Assembly: GCF_009755605.1 (NCBI RefSeq)
Contig: NZ_WPNZ01000035.1
Span: forward strand, 38,569 to 102,568
DNA: 64,000 nt
From: Streptomyces typhae
GTDB lineage: Bacteria > Actinomycetota > Actinomycetes > Streptomycetales > Streptomycetaceae
Direction of reading: 5' to 3'
Shown here: positions 37,098 to 45,969 of the stretch, piece by piece
Numbering within the stretch: position 1 is the first letter of the stretch
Layout of the letters: each line of letters opens with the position of its first letter
Translations under genes and position numbers: made by a program
The notes under the pieces: model-generated
Told to the model about the DNA's origin: nothing
The model's database searches: none
Seen by the model: only the letters and a program-made list of their open reading frames with translations

Positions 37098-37380
37098 GCA
37101 GACCACGCCACACGGCCCTGACCTGCAAGAAAAGGCCGATCAGCCCGGCTTCCCGCCAGGCGGGAGCAGCGGCCGGACCTTCTTCTCAGGTGCCCGCCGG
37201 GCGGGAAGCGGCCCCGGGCCGAACGCGAATGTCATCGCTCTCCGGCAGCACGCACACCCTGACCCGAACGACACCAGCAAGCACCACTGAGCACCACCAC
37301 GTGCCAAGGAACGAGCGCCACCAACGAGCACCGCCTACAGCAGTCCCCGGCACCCGCCGGGGGCTTCGTCGTGCTGCCCG

Positions 37381-37737
37381 GAGGACACCACCGTTCCCAC
37401 CTTCAAGACCTGCCCCCGCTTCACCACCGACCTCCAGCACCTCACCCCCGCCCAGCATCGGCGCTTCCGCCGCATCGTCCTGGACGCCTTCGTCCCCGAC
37501 CTGAGCACCCGCCGCCAGTTCCGACCCGGGTTACGGATCAAGGGCGTGCGCTGCGCGCCGGGCGTCTACGAGCTGCCGGGCGGGCGCGCCACGTGGTCGT
37601 ACGGCCGGGTGGTGATCGCCGGGCTGCCCCACGTCAGATGGCACCGGATCGGGACCCACAGCATCCTGGATCGGCCCCTGGCAGAAGGCCATCTTGCGGG
37701 CGCGGGTCTCCAGTTGATGGGCTGCTCTTCCCGATGA
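37381..37737 (+). pseudogene. ParE/RelE-like toxin gene without a usable start
   Basis: The frame reads FKTCPRFTTDLQHLTPAQ, RRIVLDAFVPDLS, RPGLRIKGVRCAPGVYEL and PHVRWHRIGTHSIL. This follows a Streptomyces toxin-like family with RelE-type strands. No ATG, GTG or TTG is in frame before the conserved part, and the first in-frame GTG (37546) is internal. The 5' end therefore seems lost. A TTA codon is present at 37531. A small downstream frame may be the partner antitoxin. Confidence 0.5.
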
Positions 37738-37754
37738 CCAGGAGGGGACACAGC

Positions 37755-37976
37755 GTGGCAGCGAACGAGGCCGTGACCGAGTCGGAGCACGTAAAGAGTT
37801 TGATCACCAGCACTGCGTCGGCACTGTGGGAGGACAAGGAGGCCCCTGAGCACGTTCCCCGACGTCGTCCGGCGCAGCGAGACGTGCGCCCCGCTCGCCG
37901 ACAGCGTGGCGCAGTCCGAGGTCCGGCCCGCGAAGCCCTCGTCTACGACGTGAAAAGCACGGAGTTTCAGGAATAG
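37755..37976 (+). CDS. small protein, possible degraded antitoxin
   Basis: GTG 37755 follows a GGAGGGG site, 18 bases after the toxin-like frame, and gives VAANEAVTESEHVKSLITSTASALWEDK before the sequence turns Arg-rich. The break near 37845 suggests a further frameshift. The pairing with the toxin-like frame is inferred from position only. Confidence 0.35.
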   Translation: MAANEAVTESEHVKSLITSTASALWEDKEAPEHVPRRRPAQRDVRPARRQRGAVRGPAREALVYDVKSTEFQE

Positions 37977-38001
37977 CCGGGCAGGTATGGGTGAACGTGC
38001 A

Positions 38002-38991
38002 TCAGTCAGCGATCAGCACGCCGAGAATTGCAAGCCAGCAGACTGCCACCAGTATGGGCAGAAGCGTCATGATCTTGCCGGTCGGGGAGACCATCAGGTA
38101 GGCGGAGCCCGGACCGCCGGTGCGCCTGCTCACTATCCGATCACCACCGTGCCAAGCCATGTACTCCTCAAGCTCGATCACGGTTTCTTTGCGTGCCAGA
38201 AGGTACTGGTTCCCAAAGCGCAGCATCAGGGAGAAGCCCAGCGACACCCCCACGCCGATGACCGTGACAATCATGGCAAGCCCCTTACCCAGGGCACCGC
38301 CAGCGCCGTCCTTGCTGAGGAAGAAGGCAGTGGCGGCCGCAAGGCCCGCCGTGATGTAGAAGAAGTTGTTCAGTTTCTGCCAGTTGAGGTTGTCCTCGTG
38401 CTGATAGAGGTCAACGGCGATCTGATACTGCGCGTGCAGCATCGCCTCGCGCGGCTTGCGCCACACCCAAACCACCCGGGGCAGCCCGTCCGGAGGAACG
38501 AGTCGGGTCAACTCCCGGAATCCGAGTTTGTTGTGGAAGTGTGCGGATGCATCGTTGGGAGGATCGTTGACCACAGCAGCGATCACGGGGCTCTCATCCC
38601 ACTGATCGAGGACGTGGTGATAAAGCATCGAGGCGAGCCCGGTCCGCGCCGCCTCCCGGCTCACACAGATCTGTTTGATCACCAGGAAACTGCCAAGTGC
38701 CGTCTTGATCCGGCGGTTCAGCCATTCGTCCGGCTCGACTCGGTCGGAGCTATAGGCCAGCAGAAAGGCCAGCAGTTGACCGCCCTTGACCGCGACATAA
38801 AAGTGCTCGGCGCTCCCCAGCCAGCCACGGTAGTCGGTCTCGGCGTACGCCGAGACCAGAAAACCGCCTTCCACCACTCCCCGGGTGCCGTCCGGGCCAT
38901 GGAGACTGCGTGACTCGGCGAGCCGGGCGATCTGCTCCACGTGCTCCTCGCCCGCCCGCAAGATCTCCGCCCTCAGTGGTACCGCTGCCAT
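38002..38991 (-). CDS. GNAT acetyltransferase fused to a membrane domain
   Basis: This 329-aa protein starts at ATG 38991 after an AGAGGGGA site. Residues about 5-180 form a GNAT fold with the acetyl-CoA loop around SREAARTGLASMLYHHVL and a GFRELTRLV strand. Residues about 195-329 form a separate membrane module: a helix (YQHEDNLNWQKLNN), segment FFYITAGLAAATAFFL, segment AMIVTVIGVGVSLGFSLML, then a conserved loop and a last segment LPILVAVCWLAILGVLI. The fold order resembles two-part sensor-effector proteins. The acetylation target and role are unknown. Confidence 0.75.
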   Translation of the reverse strand: MAAVPLRAEILRAGEEHVEQIARLAESRSLHGPDGTRGVVEGGFLVSAYAETDYRGWLGSAEHFYVAVKGGQLLAFLLAYSSDRVEPDEWLNRRIKTALGSFLVIKQICVSREAARTGLASMLYHHVLDQWDESPVIAAVVNDPPNDASAHFHNKLGFRELTRLVPPDGLPRVVWVWRKPREAMLHAQYQIAVDLYQHEDNLNWQKLNNFFYITAGLAAATAFFLSKDGAGGALGKGLAMIVTVIGVGVSLGFSLMLRFGNQYLLARKETVIELEEYMAWHGGDRIVSRRTGGPGSAYLMVSPTGKIMTLLPILVAVCWLAILGVLIAD

Positions 38992-40050
38992 GTAATTCCC
39001 CTCTGCTCCCGGCACGATGAACGTCTCACGTTTGCGGTCCGCCGGAACACGCTGCCTCAGGGGCTTCGGGCGTGATGAGACAGGAAGCCGCCCAGACCAT
39101 CCCGTACGCGGGATCGGCGAGGTATCAACCATGGCGGGTCCGGGCAAGTGCGGACCACCCCCGCGGAATCGGAAGACCAGGAAGAGCCGCTGCCCGGCGA
39201 AAGTGGCAACCCGCCCTGCGTCAGAGCCAGACCATGATCGGCTCCATAGCCGCCGTTGCGACAGCAGTAGCGATCACCCTGACGAGAGCATGCGGCCAGG
39301 TGGGACAGCACCTCCCCCGGCAGGATTCGGGTACAGAATTCCACCGGACCTGCATATGGCTCCCTGACCGGCCACCCTTGTCCAACAGACGCCAGCTCTC
39401 ACTGATCCGCCGCCGACTGGCATCGATGAGCGCACGGCTCCCCCTATCCGGTCACCAGCCCGCTCGATCACCAGCAAAGAGATCCGTACGCGCACCAGGG
39501 TGTCGCTCCACTTCGCGCTCATCCTCGCCATACTCCCCACACAGGCCCGCGGCACAAGACCCCCACAGCCCCGGGCCGGTACTCCCGACTCCCAAGGCAG
39601 CCTGGACGGCCTCCCCCCTCCGCACAACCCCACCTAAGGGTGAATACGGCCCATCCGGCCATCCACGACCTTGGCACTGGCCCCGCCGCAGAGAGCGAGA
39701 GACCATATGCCTGGTGGTCGGGGCCGGTGTAACGATCGGCGGCAGGGGCATCCGGCCTCGGCGGCAGGGCCAGATGGCCCAGTTCCGCCGGGCGCAGACT
39801 CCCGTTCCCCCGGGTCCTCCCGCCCCTGGGGGTGACGGCGGAGGCGGGACGACGCGTGCACCACCCGGCCCGCACGCGGCCGCTCCTGCCCGGAAGAGGC
39901 CCTGCCGGGCGAGCGCGTGCGGGAGTACGGTGGGAGCAGACCGTGGTTGACGGTGCTGTTAGCGCAGCACCCACTTTTCCGGCGATCTCTCGGGCCCCAC
40001 CACGCCAGCGGCTGCCACAGCGGGACCCTGCACCCGCTTCAGAGCACCGC
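38992..40050. other. 1-kb region with no supported gene
   Basis: Several long frames exist on both strands, but all are Pro/Arg/Ser-rich, lack ribosome sites and match nothing I know. Codon-position GC bias shows no consistent frame. An ATG at 39237 opens a short hydrophobic stretch (MIGSIAAVATAVAITL) that soon degrades. Confidence 0.4.
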
Positions 40051-40467
40051 GTGAACCTCGCCACGACCCCCGCACCCCCCTTGTGCGTCCGCCGCTCTTT
40101 CACCGGTGCGACCCGATCCGCACTGGGACGTGCGATGCGCGCCTACTTCGCCGACGAACTCCTGCTCATGCTGCCGCTCACAGACGGCCCCGGGGTGCGC
40201 CTGTTCGGTGAGATCCTCGGCATCCACCGTGGGCCCCTGGCCCTGGCCGTGACCGAAGAAGCCGACCGCACCGACGAGATCGTCGTGGACCTCACCGAGA
40301 CCCGCTTCCTGGCCCACAGCGTCCTGGACATCCTCATCCTCCTCGCCCAGCGCCTCACCCCGCCCCAGCACCTCCTCATCCGCGCCCCCGCCCACCTCAA
40401 CCTGCGAGCGCAGTTAGCCGGCCGTGGCGCAGACGGCCTCCAAACGCTGCGCCTCCAGGAGAGCTGA
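40051..40467 (+). CDS. STAS-domain (anti-anti-sigma-like) protein
   Basis: This 138-aa protein has a STAS fold: the strand-turn-helix VVDLTETRFLAHSVLDILILLAQ matches the D-hs-xFxDSxxL pattern of anti-sigma antagonists, but the phosphorylatable Ser/Thr position reads HSV. GTG 40051 is my start choice, and ATG 40135 is an alternative giving 110 aa. One TTA codon (40414-40416) suggests dependence on bldA tRNA, so late or developmental expression. A terminator follows at 40489-40534. The partner kinase is not in the window. Confidence 0.65.
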   Translation: MNLATTPAPPLCVRRSFTGATRSALGRAMRAYFADELLLMLPLTDGPGVRLFGEILGIHRGPLALAVTEEADRTDEIVVDLTETRFLAHSVLDILILLAQRLTPPQHLLIRAPAHLNLRAQLAGRGADGLQTLRLQES

Positions 40468-40488
40468 CCCCTGCCCGTGCAGCACCGC

Positions 40489-40534
40489 GGGCGGGGGTTC
40501 TCGCCGTCGCGGGAGGCGGCAAGAGCCCCCGCCC
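40489..40534 (+). terminator. hairpin after the STAS gene
   Basis: GGGCGGGGGTTCTCGCC (40489-40505) pairs with GGCAAGAGCCCCCGCCC (40518-40534), with two G-T pairs and a 12-base loop, 21 bases past the stop. Confidence 0.75.
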
Positions 40535-40589
40535 CGCCGGTACACCGGCACCCCTCCCCTTTGTCCACGAGCCCTAGCGGTGGAACCCA

Positions 40590-40832
40590 GTGACGCCGAA
40601 AGCACAAGAACCCGAAAACGACACACGCCAGCCCGAAGGCAGCGACGGACAGCAACTCGTGCGCGCCGCACGCCGGGCAGTCGAACGCAGCCGGGAACGC
40701 ATCAGACAGAGCCACCGCCGCCTGAAAACCAGCCGACAGCACATCCACACCAGCCAGCAGCTGCTGCCCACTCGCCCCCAGCCCACCGACCCGCCCGGCA
40801 ACACCGGCCAGCCGCCCTCCCACCACCCCTGA
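40590..40832 (+). CDS. small basic protein (80 aa)
   Basis: GTG 40590 opens an 80-codon frame with consistent high-GC third positions. Its centre is a basic amphipathic helix (VRAARRAVERSRERIRQSHR) and its tail is Pro-rich. No family is recognised and the ribosome site is weak. Confidence 0.45.
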   Translation: MTPKAQEPENDTRQPEGSDGQQLVRAARRAVERSRERIRQSHRRLKTSRQHIHTSQQLLPTRPQPTDPPGNTGQPPSHHP

Positions 40833-41128
40833 CCTTCCTGCCTGCTTCGCAGACACGGCCGCAGCGGCGGGGGGCAAGACGGGCGTATGTGCGGGACACC
40901 CACGGTGATGGCGGTAGAGGCATATGCGAGATGCTGGTGCCGAGCCGAGACCGTGGGCTGGCCGCAATAGCCGTGCACCTAGTCGCACCCCAGACCTCGG
41001 AGCGGCGGTCTCACGAGGCTCGGCCGGGCCTGGCCGTACGTCGCAGGAATCCGGCTGGGAGCACCCAGCCGGACTCACACTTCGCCCCCCTCTTCTCGGA
41101 GGCAGGCTGATCCTCGGAGGCAGGTTGA

Positions 41129-41212
41129 GTCGCGCTCCGGGTCGCACCGTAGGTCGCACTCCAGGTCGTCCTCCAGGTCACGCCCTCGGTCGCGCTCCAG
41201 GTCACGCCAGGC
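41129..41212. repeat. seven-unit 12-bp tandem repeat
   Basis: Seven consecutive 12-mers fit the pattern GTCGCNCTCCAG with substitutions but no length change. The exact period and multiple of three suggest past coding (DLER-like tetrapeptides on the minus strand) or a slipped array. Confidence 0.7.
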
Positions 41213-41485
41213 AGCCGGCCAGCGAAGCCTCCACCACACGCCCTGACCTGCAAGCAAGGGGGCCCCAGCAGCCACTCCAGCACGCCGACTACTTCCCTCA
41301 GCCGCCCCCTTGGGAGAAGCACCGGTTGCGGGAAGCACCGGGAAGCACCGGCCCGGTCCCGACGGGTCCCTCGAGCCGCACCAGCCGTGCAGGCCCTGCG
41401 CCAGGCCGGTCCCGCCGACGGCGACGGCCAGGAGCACGAGCAGCTGCCCGGTGCGGCCAGTGGAAGTCACCGGCTCGCACGCGAG

Positions 41486-41523
41486 GCAGGGCCGCCCGGC
41501 GTTGCAGCGCCGGGCGGCCCTGC
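41486..41523. terminator. 16-bp perfect hairpin
   Basis: GCAGGGCCGCCCGGCG (41486-41501) and its exact complement (41508-41523) flank a TTGCAG loop. No gene ends nearby with confidence, so it may be a bidirectional terminator left from a lost gene. Confidence 0.55.
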
Positions 41524-41949
41524 GTGTTGCGGTGTCCGGACCCAGTGGACGTCCGCTGTGCAGAGGCCTGAAAGGCCTGCCTGCCGTTTCCAGTGTGGTG
41601 GATTGCCTGCCCGCCGGGTTCCCTGCGCTGTTGCGGATCTGATTGCGCAACAGCGCAACGGTTGTGACCTGCGCGAACGTGAACGTGACCGGGACAGGAA
41701 CCGTTGGCCGGACGAACGTGCGCCACTTCCGTGGAAGAGCGCCGGTCCGAAACGGGGCGGGCTCTGCCGCCTCCACATCTCGTCTCCGTCCGCACCGCAT
41801 TGCGGCAATACGGTCAACTCTGTTCCCTGGCAGCGCGGTTAGTGAATTCTGTGGGTGACGCCGAAGCACAGGGCCGGGGGTTTGCAGACCCCCGCCGCGT
41901 TCGGATGCCCGGTGTCACCACATCGCTTGTCCGGACCCAAGGAGTCTTC

Positions 41950-42207
41950 GTGAGCAGTATCCAGCGCAGGGCCGCCAACGCGGCCCGGTGCACCGTGAGT
42001 CCGTCCCTGTGGCGGCTGTGCGTGCTCGTCGTGATCGAGGCCGCGGCGGTCGTCCTGGTGGTGGCCGGCTACGACGTGCAGACCGCTCTGGCCTGCGCGA
42101 CCGGAGCCGCCCTGGCCACCGCAGGCGTCACCGCGGGCGTCGTCGGCCAGCCGCCCGGCACGCCCGCCCAGCCGCCCGCCATGCCCGCCCCGAACCAGGG
42201 GGCGTGA
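41950..42207 (+). CDS. small membrane protein (85 aa)
   Basis: GTG 41950 follows a perfect AAGGAG site with 5-base spacing. The product has two hydrophobic helices (LCVLVVIEAAAVVLVVAGY and ACATGAALATAGVTAGVV) and a Pro-rich tail. Its stop overlaps the next start (TGATG), so it is coupled to the HTH-solute-binding fusion. It may be an accessory membrane partner. An upstream in-frame ATG at 41905 has a poorer ribosome site. Confidence 0.7.
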   Translation: MSSIQRRAANAARCTVSPSLWRLCVLVVIEAAAVVLVVAGYDVQTALACATGAALATAGVTAGVVGQPPGTPAQPPAMPAPNQGA

Positions 42208-43922
42208 TGGCTCCCCGCCGGCTCGACCCGCACAACAGCCCCCGCGAGGCCATCGCCTGGGCCCTGGCCCGGCTGCAGGAAGCCTCGAGGAAGTCCCTCA
42301 GCGCTATCGCCGCCGAGACCAACTACAACATGAGCACCGTCTCCCGGGTGACCGCCATCCAGGCCACCGTGTCCGCAGAAGCGGTGAAGGCGTACGTACG
42401 CTCCTGCGGCCAGCCACCCGACGAGTGGGTGAAGCTGTACAAACTCGCGAAAAGCGTGGAGAGCGCCGAAGACGCCGAACGGTTCGCTGTGTCCCTCCAC
42501 GCGCTCTGCACCACCGCCCTGTTACCGGAACACACCCAACGACTCAGCGACACACACGCCCTGGCCGCCTCCTGGACCACCACAGACACGAGACAGTCAC
42601 AGGACAGCGCGCAGCCACAGGACACCGGACAGCCGCAGCAGGAGCCGAACCCGCGCCACAACACCGGACAGCCGCGACGGGAGCGGCCCGCGGCCAGCAC
42701 ACCCGCACCCGAACCCCAGGCCGAGCCCGAGCCCCAGCCACAGGCCGGGGCCAAGCCCGCGCCCGGGGCCGGGGCCGGGCCAGCCGGGGCCGGGGCCGCA
42801 CTCGACACCCCCGCACCCACGTCCGGCACATCCGTACCCGGCGAGACGAAAGGCCCGTCTTCCGGAACCGGTGAAGCCCCTTCCACTTCCACGCGGAAGC
42901 GGAACGACGGAGCCCCTCCGGCCGCGCGTGGCGTGCCGCAGCGGAGGAGGCCGCGCCGGCGCACGGTGGTGACGGGCGGAGTCATCTCTCTCGCCCTCAT
43001 CGCCGGCATCACCATCTGGGCCACCCAGTACGAGGCCAGCAGTGACGACTCCCGCTCTTCCGCCACCCAGAGTTCAGGCCCGAACACCGCCGATGTCCCG
43101 GAAGACCCGTCCCTGAAGCGGCTCCGCGAAGCGCGGGCAGAAAAAGACAAGCCGTGGAGGGTCGGCGTGAAAGCCAACCAGCCGGGACTCAGCCAGGAGA
43201 AAGGAGGTGAATGGGTCGGCGCGGACATCGAGTACGCGAGAACAATCACCAAAGCACTGGGCATCACCGGTGAACCCGAGTTCATTGCCATGGGGACGAA
43301 CGAGCGGGAAAAGAAGCTCAACAAGGGCACCGTCGACATGTTCGTCGGCACCTACGGGATCTCGCCCGAAAGAGAAAAAGGCGACGGCAAGGATCGTCCT
43401 GCTGTGCGGTTCGCCGGGCCGTATTTCACCACACCCCAGAGAATGATAGTGGAAAGATTCCCAGGAACCGACTACGCAAGAATCAATGGTGTACGCGAAA
43501 CGGTGAACTCGGACATCGACCTCCCCGACAAAACCAGTGTATGCGTAGTGAAAGGTTCCACCGGAGAAAAATACTGGAACGAAAACTATCCGGAGAAACC
43601 CCCGGAGGAGACACTCAGCGACTACAAGGCATGCGTCGACAGGCTCTCCGGAGAAATCGACGCAGTACTGTCGGATTCCGTCATCCTGCGAGAATACGAA
43701 AAGACGAAACCGGACAAACTCAAGGTCTCCCTCTACTCCTTCGGCGACGACGAAGAATATGGGATCGGACTGGCGAAAGCCAGCGCGGGCCTGCACCGGG
43801 AAGTCTGCAAAGCAATGAAGAACACCCTCGAGGCAAGGGAAAAAATCTTCAGCCCCCTCGCCAAGGACGGGGAACGCCTGCCCGAAGCCAAAGAAATGAG
43901 CAGATGCCAGCCCCAGCCCTGA
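42207..43922 (+). CDS. HTH-transmembrane-solute-binding (SBP_bac_3) fusion protein
   Basis: This 571-aa membrane-anchored protein has cytoplasmic residues 1-75 forming an HTH (SLSAIAAETNYNMSTVSRV and a xre-like second half), then a ~170-residue Gln/Pro/Ala-rich linker. A basic RRRPRRR stop-transfer motif and one membrane helix (VVTGGVISLALIAGITIWA, residue ~253) follow. An extracellular type 3 solute-binding domain runs from ~315 (WRVGVKANQPGL, WVGADIEYARTITKALG, VDMFVGTYGIS). The outside half is markedly lower in GC than its surroundings. A TTA codon (42522-42524) is present. The order suggests a one-component ligand sensor, which is inference. Confidence 0.82.
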   Translation: MAPRRLDPHNSPREAIAWALARLQEASRKSLSAIAAETNYNMSTVSRVTAIQATVSAEAVKAYVRSCGQPPDEWVKLYKLAKSVESAEDAERFAVSLHALCTTALLPEHTQRLSDTHALAASWTTTDTRQSQDSAQPQDTGQPQQEPNPRHNTGQPRRERPAASTPAPEPQAEPEPQPQAGAKPAPGAGAGPAGAGAALDTPAPTSGTSVPGETKGPSSGTGEAPSTSTRKRNDGAPPAARGVPQRRRPRRRTVVTGGVISLALIAGITIWATQYEASSDDSRSSATQSSGPNTADVPEDPSLKRLREARAEKDKPWRVGVKANQPGLSQEKGGEWVGADIEYARTITKALGITGEPEFIAMGTNEREKKLNKGTVDMFVGTYGISPEREKGDGKDRPAVRFAGPYFTTPQRMIVERFPGTDYARINGVRETVNSDIDLPDKTSVCVVKGSTGEKYWNENYPEKPPEETLSDYKACVDRLSGEIDAVLSDSVILREYEKTKPDKLKVSLYSFGDDEEYGIGLAKASAGLHREVCKAMKNTLEAREKIFSPLAKDGERLPEAKEMSRCQPQP

Positions 43923-43941
43923 CACCGGACAAATAGAGGCC

Positions 43942-43993
43942 TCAGACCGTGAGGGGGCTGTGCCGACTACGGCACAGCCCCCTCACGGTCTGA
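43942..43993 (+). terminator. 24-bp perfect hairpin
   Basis: Arms 43942-43965 and 43970-43993 are perfect complements with an ACTA loop, 19 bases after the fusion gene stop. This is a clear terminator. Confidence 0.88.
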
Positions 43994-44009
43994 CCGTACG
44001 ATCACCGGT

Positions 44010-44273
44010 GTGACCACCCGCCGCGCACTCGGCGCCGGACCCGCAGCACCCGCTGCGGGCATCCGCGCCACCCAGGCCGACCTCCTCCACACCCTGCCCG
44101 GCACCCGCCTGCCCGACCTCGCCGAACTCCGGACCCGCGGCGTCGCCGGAAACCCGCCGCCCGCAACCCCAGCACCCCGCCGCCCCCTCGGAGCCGGACA
44201 CACGGACACCTCCGCGCACGACACACACCGCCCTCTCCCGGACCGGGACGCGCGCCGCCGGCTACTTCCCTGA
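44010..44273 (+). CDS. uncertain small protein (87 aa)
   Basis: GTG 44010 opens a frame with VTTRRALGAGPAAPAAGI and RLPDLAELRTRGVAGNP, followed by a low-complexity tail. Codon bias is fair, but no ribosome site is clear and no family is known. It overlaps the next minus-strand gene by 12 bases. Confidence 0.3.
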   Translation: MTTRRALGAGPAAPAAGIRATQADLLHTLPGTRLPDLAELRTRGVAGNPPPATPAPRRPLGAGHTDTSAHDTHRPLPDRDARRRLLP

Positions 44274-44492
44274 GGACACCCCCGGCGGCACCACCCCGCC
44301 CCGGGACGGGCTGCCGGCCGTCGCCGCCGTGGCAGTGACGATCACGGCGACCGCGGCGATGAGCATCATCGTTCCGCCCGTGGCGACCAGGAGCGGCTGG
44401 CTGAAGACCGGACGGCGGTGCGAGACGTAGAAGAGCGCGCCGAACATCATCAGGCCGACCAGGAAGAGCAGCAGGACGAGTGTGAACATCAA
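44262..44492 (-). CDS. two-helix small membrane protein (76 aa)
   Basis: ATG 44492 follows an AGGGGG-type site. Two membrane helices are obvious (FTLVLLLFLVGLMMFGALFY and VATGGTMMLIAAVAVIVTA) with a short polar loop (HRRPVFSQP) between them. The C-terminal tail is Gly/Pro-rich. Function is unknown. Confidence 0.65.
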   Translation of the reverse strand: MMFTLVLLLFLVGLMMFGALFYVSHRRPVFSQPLLVATGGTMMLIAAVAVIVTATAATAGSPSRGGVVPPGVSSGK

Positions 44493-45166
44493 GGTTCCCC
44501 CTCAGGGATTGAGTGCACGGGCAGGCCGCCCGGACACAGGTGTGGCGCATGGTGAGAGCCGCCGGAACTCCCCTCCTCCTTGGCCGTTCCGGGTGCCGCT
44601 CGGTGGCAGGCGTCAGAGTGCTCGGTGCGGGGCCAAGCAACGCAAGCCTGCCTCTGACCAGCAGGAGTGACGTCTGCCACGGCCCTGGCCGCACGGTTTG
44701 CGGTGCATCGGCAGGGCGAGGAGCCCTCGTACTCTGCTCACGCGGCTTCGGACGGCATTCAAGAACTTCCCGAAGACCCGCGGCAGCGGATCCCGGGGCT
44801 GCGCAGGAGTGGTCCTTCCATGGGGCGGTGGTGACTGCTCAAGAACCGGGAACCGAGGTCCGGCAGGCATTGAATGGGCGCCGCCGGTCCGGTAACGGGC
44901 CCTACATCAGTAGTAGTGATGGGACGCGGGGCAGATGTGACGCTGCACCCCAACTTTTTTCAGCGCACCCGACCGCTACACCCCGCCCGGATACGCCCCG
45001 TCCGGAGGTGCGGTGGCGGGGGTGGGGCGGGCCGTCCAGGGGGGCGCTGGCCTGCGGTATCAAATTTGTTCGGCCTGCGAGTTCACGATCATGGGCTCTT
45101 CGTCCCCTTAACTCTTGCCCGGCCCCGTGGGGCGGGCCTATGTACGAGCAACAGGGGGGCGTCCTG
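44493..45166. other. spacer upstream of the ECF sigma operon
   Basis: About 670 bases without a convincing gene. It should carry the promoter of the operon that starts at 45167. A more AT-rich patch at 45055-45115 is a likely promoter area, but no consensus boxes are clear. Confidence 0.35.
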
Positions 45167-45412
45167 ATGGATCCGACCATGGCCGTGATCGTCTCGGCCG
45201 TCATCTCCAAGACCTGCATGCTGCTGGCGCTCTGGATCCGGCTGCGCTGGCGGGCACGCCGTGAACAGCAGCGGCAGCACTACCTTCTCCAGGTCACCGA
45301 AACGGTGGCCGCGGGCGGGCAGGCGGAGTTCGATGACCGGGACGGGGAGGGCCGCCGCCTGCACGTGAAGATCACCCGTATCCCGGTTCCAGGGGAGGAC
45401 CAGGCAGCGTGA
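45167..45412 (+). CDS. small membrane-anchored protein, first gene of the sigma operon
   Basis: ATG 45167 follows a GGGGGG site. The 81-aa product has one N-terminal membrane helix (MAVIVSAVISKTCMLLALWI), a basic RLRWRARREQQRQ segment and a soluble beta-rich tail (GRRLHVKITRIPVPGED). ATG 45140 would add nine residues. GTGA overlap couples it to the sigma factor gene. A role in sigma control at the membrane is plausible but unproven. Confidence 0.65.
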   Translation: MDPTMAVIVSAVISKTCMLLALWIRLRWRARREQQRQHYLLQVTETVAAGGQAEFDDRDGEGRRLHVKITRIPVPGEDQAA

Positions 45413-45969
45413 GCACCCACGACCCGGAAGACAGCACCGACCGCACCGCGGCCGCACCCCCCGACCTACACCAGCGTGCCCGGCAGCGGACGGACGAGGA
45501 GTTCTCCGCCTTCTACCGCCAGACCGTCCGCCCCCTGACCGGCTTCCTGATCAACCACGGCGCCGCCGTCCGCCTGGCCGCAGACATCGCCCAGGAGATC
45601 ATGTTCGACGCCTACCGGAACTGGGAGCGCATCACCCATCCCAAGTCCTGGGTCCACAAGGCCGCCTCCCGCGCGCTCGCGCGCCAGATCGCCTCCGTCG
45701 AGGAGCCCGTCGGGGACGTGGCCGAGCCCAGCTCCCTGGTGCCCCGCCCCGACGCCATCGCGGAATGGGAAGCCCAGCACGACGCGCTGCCCCTGTTACG
45801 CAGCCTGCCGATGAAACAGCGCCAGGTCCTGGCCTGGACACTGGCCGGCTTCACCCCCGCCGACATCGCCGACCACCTCGGCCTATCGGCCGAGAACATA
45901 CGCGCCAACCTGAGAAAAGCCCGCCGTACCGCGGCCGCCTACCTAAAGGCCCGTGAGGAGGAACAGTGA
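45409..45969 (+). CDS. ECF-type RNA polymerase sigma factor
   Basis: This 186-aa sigma-70 family protein has region 2 at residues about 30-95 (EFSAFYRQTVRPLTGFLI, AADIAQEIMFDAYRNWERI) and region 4 at about 125-175 (LRSLPMKQRQVLAWTLAGFT, DIADHLGLSAENIRANLRKAR). Both DNA-contact regions are complete. Codon 130 (45796-45798) is TTA, so translation may need bldA tRNA. It is coupled by GTGA overlaps to genes on both sides. No classic anti-sigma (ZAS) gene is adjacent, so control may lie in the flanking genes. Confidence 0.88.
   Translation: MSTHDPEDSTDRTAAAPPDLHQRARQRTDEEFSAFYRQTVRPLTGFLINHGAAVRLAADIAQEIMFDAYRNWERITHPKSWVHKAASRALARQIASVEEPVGDVAEPSSLVPRPDAIAEWEAQHDALPLLRSLPMKQRQVLAWTLAGFTPADIADHLGLSAENIRANLRKARRTAAAYLKAREEEQ

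Larger units (their letters stand above)
40833..41949. other. 1.1-kb region with repeats but no supported gene
   Basis: No frame has convincing coding character. A minus-strand frame (41075-41869) includes one hydrophobic helix (GQLLVLLAVAVGGTGLAQGL) and DLxx tetrapeptide repeats, but no ribosome site or family. The region holds a 12-base tandem repeat and a strong hairpin, listed separately. An 18-base near repeat (CTCGGAGGCAGG core) occurs at 41094-41127. Confidence 0.4.

Noticed and set aside
39072..39950. 292-aa plus-strand frame in the 39-40 kb gap
   Set aside because: Composition is random-like, with no ribosome site or domain.
41075..41869. 264-aa minus-strand frame with one hydrophobic helix
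   Set aside because: It crosses a strong hairpin and tandem repeats; start and family are lacking. A short membrane gene inside it cannot be excluded.
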